Positions 33,399 to 46,125 of a DNA stretch of 64,000 nt are shown here, in pieces. A model generated the notes under the pieces. The model searched no databases and was not told the DNA's origin. It saw nothing but the letters and a program-made list of their open reading frames with translations. The position numbers and the translations under genes are program-made. Positions within the stretch are counted from its first letter, which is position 1. Each line of letters opens with the position of its first letter. Source of the stretch: Quercus robur (lineage: Eukaryota > Streptophyta > Magnoliopsida > Fagales > Fagaceae); NCBI RefSeq assembly GCF_932294415.1, contig NC_065536.1, positions 28,539,354-28,603,353 of the forward strand. The letters are read 5' to 3'.

Positions 33399-34790
33399 AA
33401 AAAAGGAACCCATATGCCTTTCTACAACCATGAACAAGTTTTGCGTTTAGCTGCTCTAAAAAAGCTTCTACCTATTTGATATTATCATAGGATCCTTACC
33501 AATGGAAAGTTTTTAATCGTTACATCTTTACTGTTATGTTATATGGATTATATGTTTCTCAAAAAAAAAAAAAAAAGTTATATGGATTATATTGAACTAA
33601 TTAGTATGCTATTTATAGTAAGCTAAATCCTAGATCAATACAAATTGAAATTGGATTTCTTTACTTACACACCAAACAAGATTGGATATTAGACTTTTGA
33701 TTTTCATTAATTAATTCCCAAAAAAATTAGGTTTGTAACAAATCAAACCTTCAATTAGTATTTTCTCTAAATCGTAAAGATTTATTTAATTACATAATTC
33801 ACTTTTGGTAATAATGAATTTTTTTTTTTTTTTATGATATGATAGAAATTAAGAGAACATTACATGATTTTAATAGTTAGAAATTTATAATAATAGAAAA
33901 TACTAACATGATGTTTGGTTTATCAAAGACCTAATATGCAAAAGATTAATTGTTCAAAGAAAAAGTTCAAGGACTAGACCAAAATTAATAATTAGAAAAA
34001 AAAAAAAAAAAAATCTAATGACTAAATTGACACCCACATCAAAGTTTGACAATTAATTATAGGATTATGATCTTCTAAAGTTTTTAAAATTACTCTAACG
34101 TAGGAGTCTTAAACTGCTGCCCATAAGCATTTTAACAAAACATTAACTAGTATTATCTTAATATATATTTAAATTATTGATGATTTAATAGGGTAAAATA
34201 TGAATTCAACAAAAAAAAAAGTATAGTAAAATGCAATTCACACATTTTAAAATAGATAAATAAGATTTCAAAAATTTTATTGTGAAGTTATTCTAAAAAC
34301 TCTTAAAGTTCCTAATCAATCCAAGGTGATCATACTTGTGAATAGGGATAGAGTCAGGATTTGGATTTAGAGGGAGTAATTCTGCTGCTTGCTGTGTGCA
34401 ATAGCTCTAGCCTTTAACTCTACAACTTAACAACTAAGGATTTTTTTTTTCGTTGGTGTCTTTGTTGCATGCGGGCTAGATAAGGAAAAAAAAAAGTTTT
34501 TTAAAAAAATTTTAGAGGGCCAGGTTGTTTATTTTGGGAAAAATCAGTTGATTGGACTTAATTTTTTTTTTTTAGTTTAACTATTGGTAATTTTTGTTGT
34601 TGAGCTAATTTTTTTGGACTTATATATTTTATTTTAAATTTAATCTATTAATTTTTTTTATGGCCTTTAAAAGGTGATAAATGCTAAAACTATAATTTTT
34701 TTACAAATTACTAATGTGGTAAATAATTATTAGTAAATAAAAAGTGATGTAAATGTGCAAACTAATAAGAATTTGCTACTTCAATAGTTT
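33399..34790. other. Intergenic, no feature recognised
   Basis: AT-rich, with homopolymer runs (A 33559-33574, T 33820-33833, A 33998-34013). No supported gene or element boundary. Confidence 0.4.
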
Positions 34791-34799
34791 GTAAAAAAC

Positions 34800-36035
34800 A
34801 TAGTTTTAAAAACCGGACCGGACCGGCCGGTCCAACCGGTTCAACCGGAAACTGGCTTCCAATCCGGTCCGATTATGGTATAAAATCGGTAAAGTAAAAA
34901 CCGGCCGGTTCAACCTGAGAATCGAAAACCGGCGCGGTCAAACCGGTTTTGCTCCTCAAACTAAACTACGTCGTTTTTAAGTTTTTGGCTCCTCAAAACA
35001 ACGTCGTTTTTTTCTGCTCCTCAAAACTAACCTAAAGTCCTCACTGACTCACTCTTCTCATCAGCCATCTCACTCTTACCTCACGATTCACGCCTCCTCT
35101 TCTCATCTGCCTCACTCTCTCACTCACCTCAAGCTCTCAAGGCCGCTCAACTCAACTCAATCTCTCTCTAGTCTCTACTCTCTACCTCACTCTGTTCTCT
35201 CTGCCTCACGCACAACGGCACAACGGCACGCCCTCGCCCTTTGAGCTCACTCCTAGTCTGCTCTACCCACAAACCATTTCAACTACCCACCCAAAACCCA
35301 CAACTCAGCCACCACCAAGACCCACAAAACATCCCAACCATCCACCACAACCCACAAACCCAGCCACCCATGACCCATAAACCATCCAAAAACCCAAATC
35401 GATAAAGCTTCACAACAATAAAGGAAAAAAAAATCCAGAACTGAGATTAAAAAAATGAATCAACGATGGTGGAGGTGGCCAAGAAACAGTGGGGCTGACG
35501 ACGATGGAGGATAACGGAAAGAAAAAAGAAAAAAAAAACTCAGTGGATCGATGATGATTGGATCGGTAATGAATGGCGCCGATGGCGGTGGAGATGCAAT
35601 CGGTGATAAGTGGCGCCGATGAGTGGATCGGTGGTCGGTGATGAATGGCGCCGATGAGTAGATCGATGGCCGGTGATGAGTGGCATCTGGGAGTGGATCG
35701 GAGGCTGGAGGTTTGGTTTGTGGAAGGGAAACTTTTTTTTTTTTTTTTTGGAGAAAGCACAGTGTCGAGAGAGTAGGGAGAGATGAGTGACTAAGTGATT
35801 TTGTAAAATATTTTACTGTTTTTACACCTGTTTGACTTTTACACACACTTGTTAATATATATATATTTTTATATATAATTTAAAAATTATTAATTATTTA
35901 TATAATTTAAATAAATAATAATTAAATTATTTATGACGTCACCGGTTCGACTATCGGTTGAACCTCGGTCCAACCAAAAAACCGGTAATTAGCTCCTCGA
36001 CCGGTTCTTTCACCGTACCGGTTTTTAAAACCATG
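34800..36035. mobile_element. CCGG-rich inverted-repeat element (hAT-like)
   Basis: Left end ATAGTTTTAAAAACCGG; the right end complement reads ATGGTTTTAAAAACCGG. Flanks are GTAAAAAAC (34791-34799) and GTAAAAAAAAC (36036-36046), a plausible 8-9 bp duplication with an A-run length change. Both ends are dense in ACCGG/CCGGTT words. The 1236-bp interior has no transposase. It includes C/T-rich CACTC tracts and, at 35530-35700, degenerate repeats of 'ggcgccgatgagtggatcggtg'. Confidence 0.68.
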
Positions 36036-36046
36036 GTAAAAAAAAC

Positions 36047-38337
36047 TGTTAAAAGTTTATTACTATAACATTACTCTTAAAAGAGTTGATAACATTGTTA
36101 AGGAGGGCAAAGTGTAATTTTATTGAACAAAACTGCTAAAATTAATATCTGTTAGTTATACTAATATTTTTTTTAAAAAAAAAAATTTGAGAGGGAGGAC
36201 CCAGTCCCAAGTCCATATCTAGCTCCGTCCATGCTTGTGAAGACCTTATCAAATCGATCTAGAAATTTAATTTAAGTTGGTGTCCAAATCTCTCTTTTTC
36301 TCTCTCCAAACAAGAATTTAAATTTAAGTTGGTGTGTTATAGGTTAGTTTATTTAATTTATTTGACTTAGTATAGTTTTGTAAAATTTCACTATTTCTAG
36401 ATAAATACACTTTTAATCAATTTTTTTTTTTTAATTCAAAATAAGTTGGTGGATGGGATTTGAGAGACCGAGGGTTGAGACAACACAAATGACAGCCCTT
36501 ACTTGGCTATCACTTCCAAAATCTGTCTCAAATCTCATTTTCCAATTGATGAATGAGTGCACTGTATGGTCACGCGTATTGCTCTCATAGTCTCGTATAA
36601 TTGGGCCCGCCTGTTAAGTTCATACTCTAGTTCCCTTTTTATTTTTAGATAATCAGAAAGGTTTAATTGAAGCCAGAAAGCTAAGAAACGAGTACAGAAC
36701 ATCAGGAAAAAGCTCCACCTGTTTCTCTCCATGCCAACATGCAAATTGTATAAATAAAAAAGGCAGGAAAATTATGATGATTACTGTCTGTCCTTGTTAT
36801 TATTATTATTTTCTTACAATAAGAAGATTCTCTGGAACCAGCTGAAATTGCTGTTATCATTTTTAATCTAATTAATATCTATTACTACAAACTATTTTAC
36901 AACGTTTTTATAAACTATTGACATAACAAATTATTATTAGTTCTAATATAGGTTTATCACTAATATCACATTTTTATTTATAAATAATTATTTAGAAAAT
37001 ACTAAAGTCATATAAAAAATTTGTAAAAATACTATAAAACAATTTGTGTATGTTTACTCTAAAAAAAGAAAAAAAAGACACGAACGATATCTTAACCAGC
37101 GTGAATTAATTGGTAATATATATTGCAAGTGTGTCAACATTTATTGCTAATAAAGAGTGAAATCAACATATTAATTTAATTATTACGTGCTCCACGCACC
37201 GCATGCTAAGGCACCTAGGAAAATGGTATTGGCGTGTCTGAACTTTTTATTAATAGAGCAGGGCATGCATGTGAAGTGATTTGCGCATGGTGATAGCAAT
37301 CAATATTAAATTTCCAATACAAATTCATCGTCCAAAGTTATTGCAATGAGTATATCCTGTCAAGCTAGCTAAATTTATGTACAATTGTTTATTTAGGTGT
37401 AGTAAGAGTAAGTTTCTAATTTTTTTTTTTTTTTTCTATAGAAACATCTATAAATAAAATTAAATAAATAAAATGTAACATATATGACTTTGTATGTTGA
37501 ATAATTACGTAAATTATAAATTTATCCATAAAAAAACTAAGATCTGCATCATATGATGTAATTTCACTAATTTGCATGTCATATATCTCTAAGTCTATAC
37601 TAACAAAACAAATATATTTAAGTTTTGACCCAATATACCTAAAAAGTTCAATAAATGTTTAATTAGCAACCAAATACCAAAATATTTATCAAAACATATG
37701 GAAAATATTTTCCAAGTTCTAAGTTCCAAATTTGAAATCCAAAATAAGTTAGCAAATGGAAACTAGCTAACTACAATATGAAATCTAAAAGCAAGATAAA
37801 TATTAAGGTGAAGTAAACATTTAATTATTCTCATTCTAAGGTTCTTATAACCACCGTCCTAAATTATTAATCATCATCATCCATTTATCATTTATGTAGA
37901 CATTATATATTTGTATACTAGAGCTATAAAAGATATCAAAATACAATTTCACACTCAACTATTCAAGTTATACTGCTCAGCAACAATTAAAGAGGATGCT
38001 CAAAAAAAAAATCAATCAATCAATATACAAATACAACTGTACAAGCATAATTGATAAAATTATATAAAAAAAATATTTTAGTAATATTAAAACACAAATT
38101 AGTATATTGATCAAACAAATTTAACAATATTATAGCTTAAAAGTCAGCAAAGTTAACATCAAATTCTTCATTAAGAAATGAAGAAGCCTTTCTTCATTTT
38201 GATTACAAGTGAACTAAAAATTAGAAAACATTTGCTTAGGTTAACATAATTTTATAAAAATAAAATAAAAAGTCATATCATCACAACTTGAAAAAATAAA
38301 AACCCTTAAAACTTCATCAAAACAAAAAATTTATCCC

Positions 38338-38340
<3 letters not shown>
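36047..38340. other. Intergenic, no feature recognised
   Basis: AT-rich. A minus frame at 36535-36744 (69 codons) has no recognisable motif and is not called. 37080-37150 has a weak SINE-like A-box phrase (gtgaattaattggt). Confidence 0.35.

Positions 38341-38372
<32 letters not shown>
38341..38372. repeat. Poly-A run of 32
   Basis: Uninterrupted A32. It is followed at 38393-38570 by 'gatcctacgattctat' words repeated in both directions, the look of an old TIR element end, but no boundary could be fixed. Confidence 0.85.
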
Positions 38373-38373
<1 letters not shown>

Positions 38374-38587
38374 AAGAATTTATGTTTTTGGTAAGATCGG
38401 TAAGATTTCATATGATCCTACGATTCTATAAGATCCTACACGATCCTACTTAAAATTTTACCATTTTTACGATTCTAGTGCAATCCTAAACGTTTTGGTA
38501 AGGTGGAATCATAAAATCGTACGATTCTACGATCTAGATCACGATTTTGACAACCATGAATAAGAACATGTACAAACAAAGGATTTT

Positions 38588-38748
38588 ATTAACATATGCC
38601 CTTAGGGCATACATTAGCAAATTATTCTAGGGAATTTTTCATGGGAAAATGAAAATTTAACTAACTTCTTTTTACCTTTATTTATATTTTTCATGAAAAG
38701 TTTCTTGAAATTGATGATTAAATGTATGTGCTTAGAGCATAATTAACC
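38588..38748. mobile_element. Small MITE with palindromic ends
   Basis: Left end contains 'atgcccttagggcat' (itself palindromic). The right end 'tgcttagagcataattaacc' is the related inverted form. About 160 bp, no coding content. The same terminal motif forms the perfect palindrome at 38879. Confidence 0.45.
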
Positions 38749-38878
38749 GACCAAAAAAAAAAAAAAAAAGCTCGGCCGCTGTAGTACTATACAATAGAGA
38801 TGATGGAGAGTGGAAGAGAGTTTCCTTAACATTTATTGCTAATAAAGAGTAAAATCAATCTATTAATTTAATGGGTCC

Positions 38879-38911
38879 GGTTAATGTGTGCTCTTAGAGC
38901 ACACATTAACC
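38879..38911. repeat. Perfect 15-bp-arm palindrome
   Basis: GGTTAATGTGTGCTC, spacer TTA, then its exact reverse complement. It shares sequence with the ends of the MITE at 38588-38748 and lies 60 bp upstream of the E2 fragment. Confidence 0.95.
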
Positions 38912-38972
38912 ATCTATTTTGAAAAAGTTTTTATGGAAAAGTGAAAAAACTGTCAAAACAGTCAATTAGGGA

Positions 38973-39254
38973 ATTTTCCCTAAGAAGCCACCAAAAGTTA
39001 CCTTCGATACCAAAATTTACCGCCCCAACATAGACAGCAAAGGCAACATTTACCTTGACATTCTCAATGAACAAAATTGGACCCGTAACTATACCATGTC
39101 TGATGTGTTGGTAGCTATATACTTGTTACTCACATTCCCTAACCCTGAGGATCCTTTGAAACCTGAAAGTGAAATTGCACTTCTGTTCAAGAATAAACGT
39201 GATATCTACACAGAGAACGCCAAGAAATGGACCGACAGGTATGCCAAGCGATGA
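38973..39254 (+). pseudogene. Truncated E2 ubiquitin-conjugating enzyme fragment
   Basis: An in-frame stretch without Met, about 90 codons from KPPKV (38985) to TGA (39252-39254), matches the C-terminal 60% of UBC8/UBCD1-class E2s. Visible blocks: KPPKVTFDTKIYRPNID, IYLDIL, LLLTFPNPEDPL, TENAKKWTDRYAKR. The catalytic Cys of ICLDIL is Tyr here. One extra residue sits in the EQNW loop. The first 58 or so residues, including the HPN-preceding half of the fold, are missing, and no intron interrupts the fragment. The lack of Cys and N-terminus makes E2 activity impossible. A captured exon or processed copy are both possible. Confidence 0.85.
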
Positions 39255-39479
39255 GCACTCTACTCTACTGCAGCCATTTAGACTTTGGGTTTTATTCAAT
39301 ACCCATTTTAATAAATAAAGAGAGATTTTTATTTCTTAAAACTTCGTTTGGTCAGTTTCTTAATGAACTCAACATACAATCTCTAACAATACCTTAGTTG
39401 TGTTTCTATGATTTAACAATAAATAGAAACATATATTGCATCAATGCAATTTCTTTTTAATTATTAGCCTTAGTGTACC

Positions 39480-40340
39480 CTTACATTACAATGACATACA
39501 ATTGTGTTTGTTATTTTATGTGCCCAATGGGTACTGACTTTTTTGGAGGTTAAAAAGTATTTCTAACAAGGGAATATGGTTTAAATTTTGTTTGTCTAAT
39601 AAAGCCCCTTCCTGGACGTCCAGGTTGGTTTCTCAAAAAAAAACAAGGGAATATGGTTGTTAAAAAATTGAGATAACATATAAAATGGATAAGAGGATCT
39701 TCTAGATCGAATTATAGGATCAAATTGAGAATCATAAGATTTTTTTTTTTTTAAAGTAAAAATCACTGGTAATAATGATGTATCAAGAATCTAACAAAGG
39801 TGATTAAATCTTTTTCAATAGAAACTAAGAATAAAAATATATAACAAATCAAATCAATTTTAAAGATATAAAAATGTAGATCATAAAATATACCTATCAA
39901 ACTTTATTACAATAGAATTGACATCAGTATTTATTTTGAAAACATGAATTCCATTAAATAAGAGTGAATAATTAACTTTTTATTTTTTTAAGAAGAGAGT
40001 TAATAATAAACTTGTACCTCTCTAAAAAATATAAATAATAAAAATGAAGATGTATTCAAGAATCTTCATCAACATTAGACCTTTTCAATAGAAATTAAGA
40101 ATAATAACCTACTCCAAATCAAAGAAAATTTAAAAGGATAAAAGTATATATCATAAAACAGTATCACATGATTTTTTAATTTTGAAAAAATGCATTCAGT
40201 TAATTAATATAAGCTAATTAATAATTAACTTGTACTATCTTCATTTCTCCTATATGTTTTTGATATGCCAAATGGAGAGGGCGAAAGAGTTGCTTATCTC
40301 TGTCACTGGTTTAACCGACAATGACCTTTAGAATTAACAA
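39480..40340 (+). repeat. Segmental repeat, copy 1 (partner at 51260)
   Basis: Aligns by eye with 51260-51945 plus 52995-53090. Examples: 'gatgtatcaagaatctaac', 'caatagaaa(c/t)taagaata', 'tatcaaactttattacaa', 'atgaccattagaattaac'. Internally, 39777-39975 and 40049-40230 are a further diverged tandem pair, about 272 bp apart. Non-coding. Confidence 0.75.
39582..39641 (+). mobile_element. 60-bp 5'-truncated retroposon with 17-bp target duplication
   Basis: AACAAGGGAATATGGTT occurs exactly at 39565-39581 and 39642-39658. Between them are 60 bp ending in TTTCTC plus an A tail. The paralogous segment at about 51325 lacks the insertion, giving a natural empty site. The source (SINE or LINE 3' end, 'cttcctggacgtccagg') is not identified. 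Confidence 0.88.
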
Positions 40341-40572
40341 AAAAATTGTAATAAGTAAGATGTCGATCAGAAATTTATCTAGAAGAAGTGATATATTTGT
40401 TACAAAAGCCCCTATAAAAGTTAATATTTTGTAACTTGAAATAAAATGAACAAATAATTGACTATTAATATGTCAAAGTTTAAAGTTAGGTGAGATTGTA
40501 ATCTCTTATCACTCCCATAATTTGAATATAGATTCTATCTCAATCTTGCTAATTAAAGGTAGAAATACGTAG

Positions 40573-40736
40573 ATTCCAGTTAACTCAATTGGAAAAAATT
40601 TTGATGGTTGAATAAGAGATTTGAAATTTAATTCTCGCTTATACCAAAAATTGATTGATGTCTTAATCTGAAGATAAAAAACACAATTATAAAAAACAGA
40701 TGTCATAATTTGAAACTTTATAATTAAAAAAAAATA
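40573..40736 (+). mobile_element. tRNA-derived SINE, second family
   Basis: A-box AGTTAACTCAATTGG, B-box region GATTTGAAATTTAATTC, then 'ccaaaaattgattgatgtctt' and a 3' A-rich tail (aaaaaaaaataaaataaaa). This resembles a SINE family I recall from woody dicots with 'tcaattggt' and 'gaaactct' ends. It is diverged and no target duplication is clear. Confidence 0.62.
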
Positions 40737-40904
40737 AAATAAAATAAAAGAAGAAGAAGAAGGTAATAATGCGAATTAGATTGTCTAAAATTTTAAGATC
40801 ATATGATCTTAGTATCTATGATCATCAGAATTTCATATAGCATGATGAAAAAAGCACCCAAGTTCAATGGATGCTAAAATGTCTATCTATAAATTATCTA
40901 TAGT

Positions 40905-40990
40905 CTATACTAATATAATACTATTTAAGGGACTTCTTCTATTTGGGATTTTCATTTTAGATATCCAAAATACCCTCAAATGCATCTATT
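40905..40990 (+). mobile_element. Possible Helitron 5' end
   Basis: TCTATACTAATATAATACTATTTAAGGG resembles the 5' ends of the Helitron-like units at 20803 and 21099 (TCTATACTACTATTTAA). 'ccaaaataccct' follows at a similar distance. No 3' end found. Confidence 0.35.
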
Positions 40991-41079
40991 TGAAAATTTT
41001 AAATAATAGAATTAGACATGTACCCAACATTTACCACTCCATCATCTCTTTCATAAGCAGGTTAGGGATCTATTAGCTT

Positions 41080-43329
41080 GCCTTATTGCCTCATACTAGC
41101 TGTCATCAAGATAGTATCCTTACCTATGATGGTTCTTTGGTGATAACAATAGGGAAAATAAAGATAAGAATTGGATTTAACTGAGGAAACCTTGACCTCT
41201 TGAGACTTAGCTCAAAATTAATTCTTTGATGATTTATTCATTAATGTCTTACTGCTTAAATACAGCAATTGATAACAACAAAAACGAAATATGAAGGGAT
41301 ACTGTGGCATAACAACCCAACATGCTAGGGACTCACTCACAATTGAAAAACAGTCCAAACTAACCAACAATCCTAACGTTACAATAACAAACACCTAAAA
41401 CAGAGGACACTAATAACAATCACCTAAAACAGAGGACTCCAAACCACATCCAAGTAGATAAACGTATCATCATCTGATTTAAAGGCTTCCGTGTGTGTTA
41501 TGTAAATGTTTGTTAAAATTCCTATGAAACATTAGTCCTATTAGTTTTGAATTAATATAAGAACTCCCAAGGCCAATAAACCCAGGATGTTTCAAATATA
41601 ACAATGAGCCCAGCCCAATGACCTGTTCCCATGGCAATCATCTTCTAGTTTCTTGTCTTGCTAAGTAATGGGATTAATAGTGATACTGAGGATGACTTGG
41701 GTTGCATATTCTGCTTCCAAGACCAGCCCAAGGCTTAGTCAACTTAGGCCATTGCCTGGGGGCCCCTACTAGAGGAAGTCCCCGAAATGTGGGGGCAAAA
41801 ATGATTTTTTATTTTCTTTCCAAAAATGTATTTTGCACATTTAAAAAAATTTTAATTCCTATATTTTTTTCTCCACTTTTAAGAAAGCCCAAAAAAATTG
41901 AATAATATTAGAGATAATACATAGGTCTTACAAATAGATGTGTCATCAATCACAAGAAGTAATTCAAATAAAAAAAAATTAGAAATACTATAAATTTTAT
42001 AGCATAACATTTACAAATTGACGTGACAATAAATATGATTAATGGATTTCAACAACTTTTTTTTAATAGTATATAAGAATTCAATAACCTATTAAATGCA
42101 GATTTGAATTACTTCAACAACCTATCAAATGCTCGTTTATCACTTTCTTGAAGTGTAGATCACATTCGTTACTACATTAATTTGTAAGTTTTTTTTGTAG
42201 TAAAGTTTGTTATACTATTGGCATTTTCCCAATACCAAAACTCAAAATAATAATAATAATAAATAAATCATATTAAAAAGTAAGAGTAATGTGAATTTTT
42301 GTAATATATAAGTATTTAATTTAAATCATTTATTAATATTCAACTATAATTTTTTTTATTTCCTTAGTATTTAAATTTTAATCAAATTTTTGATCAACCA
42401 TATATCTTTTGTAAAACATTTTTTTTTAAATCCCTAAATAAATAATGGTTTTATGCACCATAAACAGCTTGTCAACATTTAAATGGTGAGTTTGTAAACT
42501 AATATATTGACTGTTCAATATATGTTATTTCTGCTTAAGTTTATTCGCTTAACAACAATTGAAATAAACACTAACAAAACACACGCACAAAAAATTAATA
42601 ATACACACGCAATAACAAATAAAGAGAAAAATTATGTGCTTAAATTAATCAAAATAATTAAATGCTTTTAATTTTAATTTTTTTTTTTTTTTTTTGAGAA
42701 GAAAATGCTTTTAAGTTCATTCAAAGAAGATAGTTCATGTGCATGATATGCATGAATTATAAAGATAATATTTTACAATATATATTTATATGAACTTAAA
42801 ATATACTGATATCCACTCGGCTTGTATATTAGTAAGAAACAAGTATGGAGCAAGACCTTGTTAGGATTGCATTGGTGGATTTATGTGTAGCTGGATTCGA
42901 GGTCAGCTAGGCCTCCAAGATAGAGAGAGAAGATAACAGAAGAAAAAAGAAAAGGAAAAGTTTCATTGAAGAATACAATTTGCTTGGTTGTCCATTATAC
43001 AACTCACTAGTCTCTTATACAACACTAAGACAACTGTCAAGACCCATCAGTCCCTAACTAACTCTAACTGACTTGCACAGTCAATAACCAACTCTAATGT
43101 ATCTCACATGTGAACCTTAGGCACGTATACTCACTGCTGCATCCCAACCTACACAGCCTTGCGTCACAGCCTGCTCTGCACCCCAACACCAGCACCCTCT
43201 TATTGTACACATACAAACCCTTATTACACATCTTATTTATTACACCTCATTCCAACTACACTTAACAGACCTTTAGGGAATAAGAAAATGAAAGAAGACT
43301 CCTTTTTTGGTGCAGCGAAAATGAATTCT

Positions 43330-43367
<38 letters not shown>

Positions 43368-43390
43368 ATTGAATCTATATCTATGTCTAT
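41080..43390. other. Intergenic, repeat-derived fragments only
   Basis: 41700-41800 (aggcttagtcaacttaggccattgcc, gggggcccc) looks like debris of a transposon-derived repeat. 42840-43260 resembles LTR sequence (ttcattgaagaatacaatt) but has no borders. A35 run at 43332-43366. No gene supported. Confidence 0.4.
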
Positions 43391-43391
43391 G

Positions 43392-45248
43392 TCTATATAA
43401 TAATCAATAGTCGAAACATTTGACTTTTTGTTAACATTTTCTCATTACGTAGCATGACTACATAAATTAATGCCACATTTACATTTAAAAAGATTGAAGC
43501 ATTATATATTTTCGTTTGGAGGAATAAGATAAACGTTTTAGTAATAGTTTCACTTTTCAGAACTGTTGTGTTCAGTCACCTGTAGTAAATTACAGGCACA
43601 ATATTCTGTCTCTAGGATAGTAGTTACGAAATATCAATCAAACATTTCCTTCTGGTAGTCTACAAATTTTGCCAAACTTTAGTTGCATCCTTTCGTGTTT
43701 ACATGGGCAGTTACAAAAACTGTCGTTTCTTCTCATTCTTTTACCTCTTTCTGTGACTTTTTTTGATAAAAGGGAATTCTCTTTCTGTAACTTACTTTCT
43801 GCAAAAATTCCAAAAAAAAAAAAAAATTATAGAAACAAGTTTTGGCTTATTTGGAATAAGAATTATTCAAGAAGCAAATATTACGATTACTACAAGAAAA
43901 GTCACCAAAGAAGTTCAAAGGTCAATTACTCCAAATGTTTCCCTTCTCTCATGTTTTAATTTTTAATCAAATGTCTTCTTCATTTGCTATTGCTTGATTA
44001 ATGCATATGATTAACACATAAACAAAACTAATCCTAAAGTATCTGAACATTTTTCCCAAAACAAGCACTACTTTTGAATTGAAGTTGATAATTAATATTT
44101 TTAGTTTACTAACAGATTAAGAAGTCATTTAAATTTTTTCCCGAACTCTTTCACATCCCGCAAATTGTTAATGCTACCCCAATTTCCTTTTCAAACCACA
44201 AAAGGCACCAAAGTGGAGAAGAAGTGAAGAACACATTCAAAATAACCACTCCAAATTTATCCCAATAATTTCAAAAAAAAAAAAAAAATTCATCACTCAC
44301 CAGTACTGTCTAAGTCTGACAGTATGAAAGTGGTTGATGGAGTGGATTAGGCCGAACTTCTAAGCCCCAATCTCTCTTTCTCTCTTTCTTCTAAGCCCCA
44401 GAACTACTCATCTTTTAAAAATCTTTGTAAGGTATTATCATATCACTACTTATTACTTGCTTTCTCCCAACAGCCCCACGTGAGTCTATTTGTCAAAGTC
44501 TATTCCCTACTTAACTCACCTTTAGGCTACACGTTAGCCTATATAACTACACGAATTAGATTTAGGTATAGTACTTAGATGCTATTCTTTAAGTTTTTCT
44601 TTTGAGATTCTACCATGTGAATTTTTTCTCATGGGAAGAAAATATATTTTTTAATTAAGTAGTTACATGGTTGAATTTTAAAATGGAAACCTAAGGAACA
44701 ACACTTAAAGTTACCTAAGTTTTGTTATAACTACACATGCTTTTGTCATTTTATTAGTTATTTTTTCTCATTTGTCATTTTATTAGTTATTTTTTCTCAG
44801 CGACATTTCACATTTCATTAGTTCGTCATTGATTCTTTAGCAGTTGGTTATGAAGTTGAACATTTAATATAATTTAGTATATAGAGTAATTTTATGACTT
44901 ACAAATTTTACTGCATTGCTTATTTATTATTTATCTCTAAACAAATAAATTAATCTTCAATTAAACAAGTAAATATATTCATTGTCACATTTTTTTTGAA
45001 TAATTATATTCATTGTCACATTAGTATGTAAAAGTTATTTAAAAAATTTTGTAGCATTACAATCATATCGTAAATAGCTTATGGTGCAAAATCATTAGAA
45101 AGTGAATACCAAGTCATGAATCCATAATGTAGAAACCAAGGAAGTCAATCTCGTATCAGAGGCTGTACCGTTTGACCAGTGGAACGATATATTTCGGTAC
45201 CGATTAATATCGGTGTACCGTTTCGGGTTTACCATTATTTTTTATATT

Positions 45249-45291
<43 letters not shown>

Positions 45292-46125
45292 ATATGTATG
45301 TATGTATGTGTGTGTGTGTGTGTGTATTATAATAAATATAAAAGTTTACCATAAAACATTTCCTCAATTCAAAACAAATTATTCATGGTTTTAGACTTTA
45401 GTATCAATTAAAAAAAAAAACATAATATAAAAAATAGAAAGTTTAAAAGTTACCATTGCATACTAAGAAAATAAATAATACTAATAAGTTTATACAAATA
45501 AGTTATCATTCTACCCTAACAAAAATTCAAAAATTACAAAACTTAAAAAAAAAAAAAAAAAAAATTTATGTACTGGCCGATATTGCCTGAAATTGGCTGG
45601 TATGGCCAGTACATGGCTGATATTTAAACTAGTACGAAATGTTGATGTTTCGATACCGGTATACATACCAGTACGATACATACCGGTTGGTATGGCCGGT
45701 ATTGACTACCTTGGTAGAAACTACAACTAGACATTAGTAAAAATTTATACGGTACATGACAAATAGATCATTATTAATTGAAAATTTTTATGAGTATTAG
45801 ATGTTTATTGCATTTTATTTTTGTTTTGATACATAGAGAAACTGAAATTTAGTGGGAAAATTATAGTACAATAAATGTACAAAAATGTTTTGACACAAAG
45901 AAGATACAAAAATGTATTGGCAATTTTACAAATTCTACATTTAGAGAGAATCTTTCAAATGTTTTATTAAATGGAAAGATGATTTTGTTAGTTTATTGTT
46001 TGTTAACTCCTATATTTACAAGCATTTATGCACACATGCTAACCATTTAAGGTCAAATATAATATTATTTTCTTCAAAATACTTTCAATAGTTTTTTTCC
46101 GTGCATCGCACGGGTTAGTAATTAG
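43392..46125 (+). mobile_element. Helitron-like unit A
   Basis: Starts TCTATATAATAATCAATAGTCGAAAC and ends with a GC-rich hairpin CCGTGC-atc-GCACGG (46099-46113) followed 8 bases later by TTAG then T, close to the Helitron CTRR-T terminus. No Rep/helicase. It contains the nested TIR element at 45137-45713. Nothing else in the 2.7 kb is recognisable as coding. Confidence 0.45.
45137..45713. mobile_element. hAT-type MITE with 8-bp target duplication
   Basis: Ends CAAGGAAGTCAATCTCG and, from the right, CAAGGTAGTCAATACCG. Flanked by exact GTAGAAAC at 45129-45136 and 45714-45721. Eight bases is the hAT signature. 577 bp long, it has ACCGGTA/TACCGGT-rich subterminal parts and a (TA)n(TATG)n(TG)n tract at 45250-45327 in the middle. 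No transposase. Confidence 0.85.

Noticed and set aside
35410..35846. Ser/His/Pro-rich minus frames in the CCGG element
   Set aside because: Translation of degenerate GGCGCCGATGAGTGGATC repeats; not a transposase.
36535..36744. 69-codon minus frame
   Set aside because: No homologous block, no promoter or splice context.
40573..40736. Possible tRNA gene
   Set aside because: A- and B-box-like motifs present but no cloverleaf; fits a tRNA-derived SINE with an A-rich tail.
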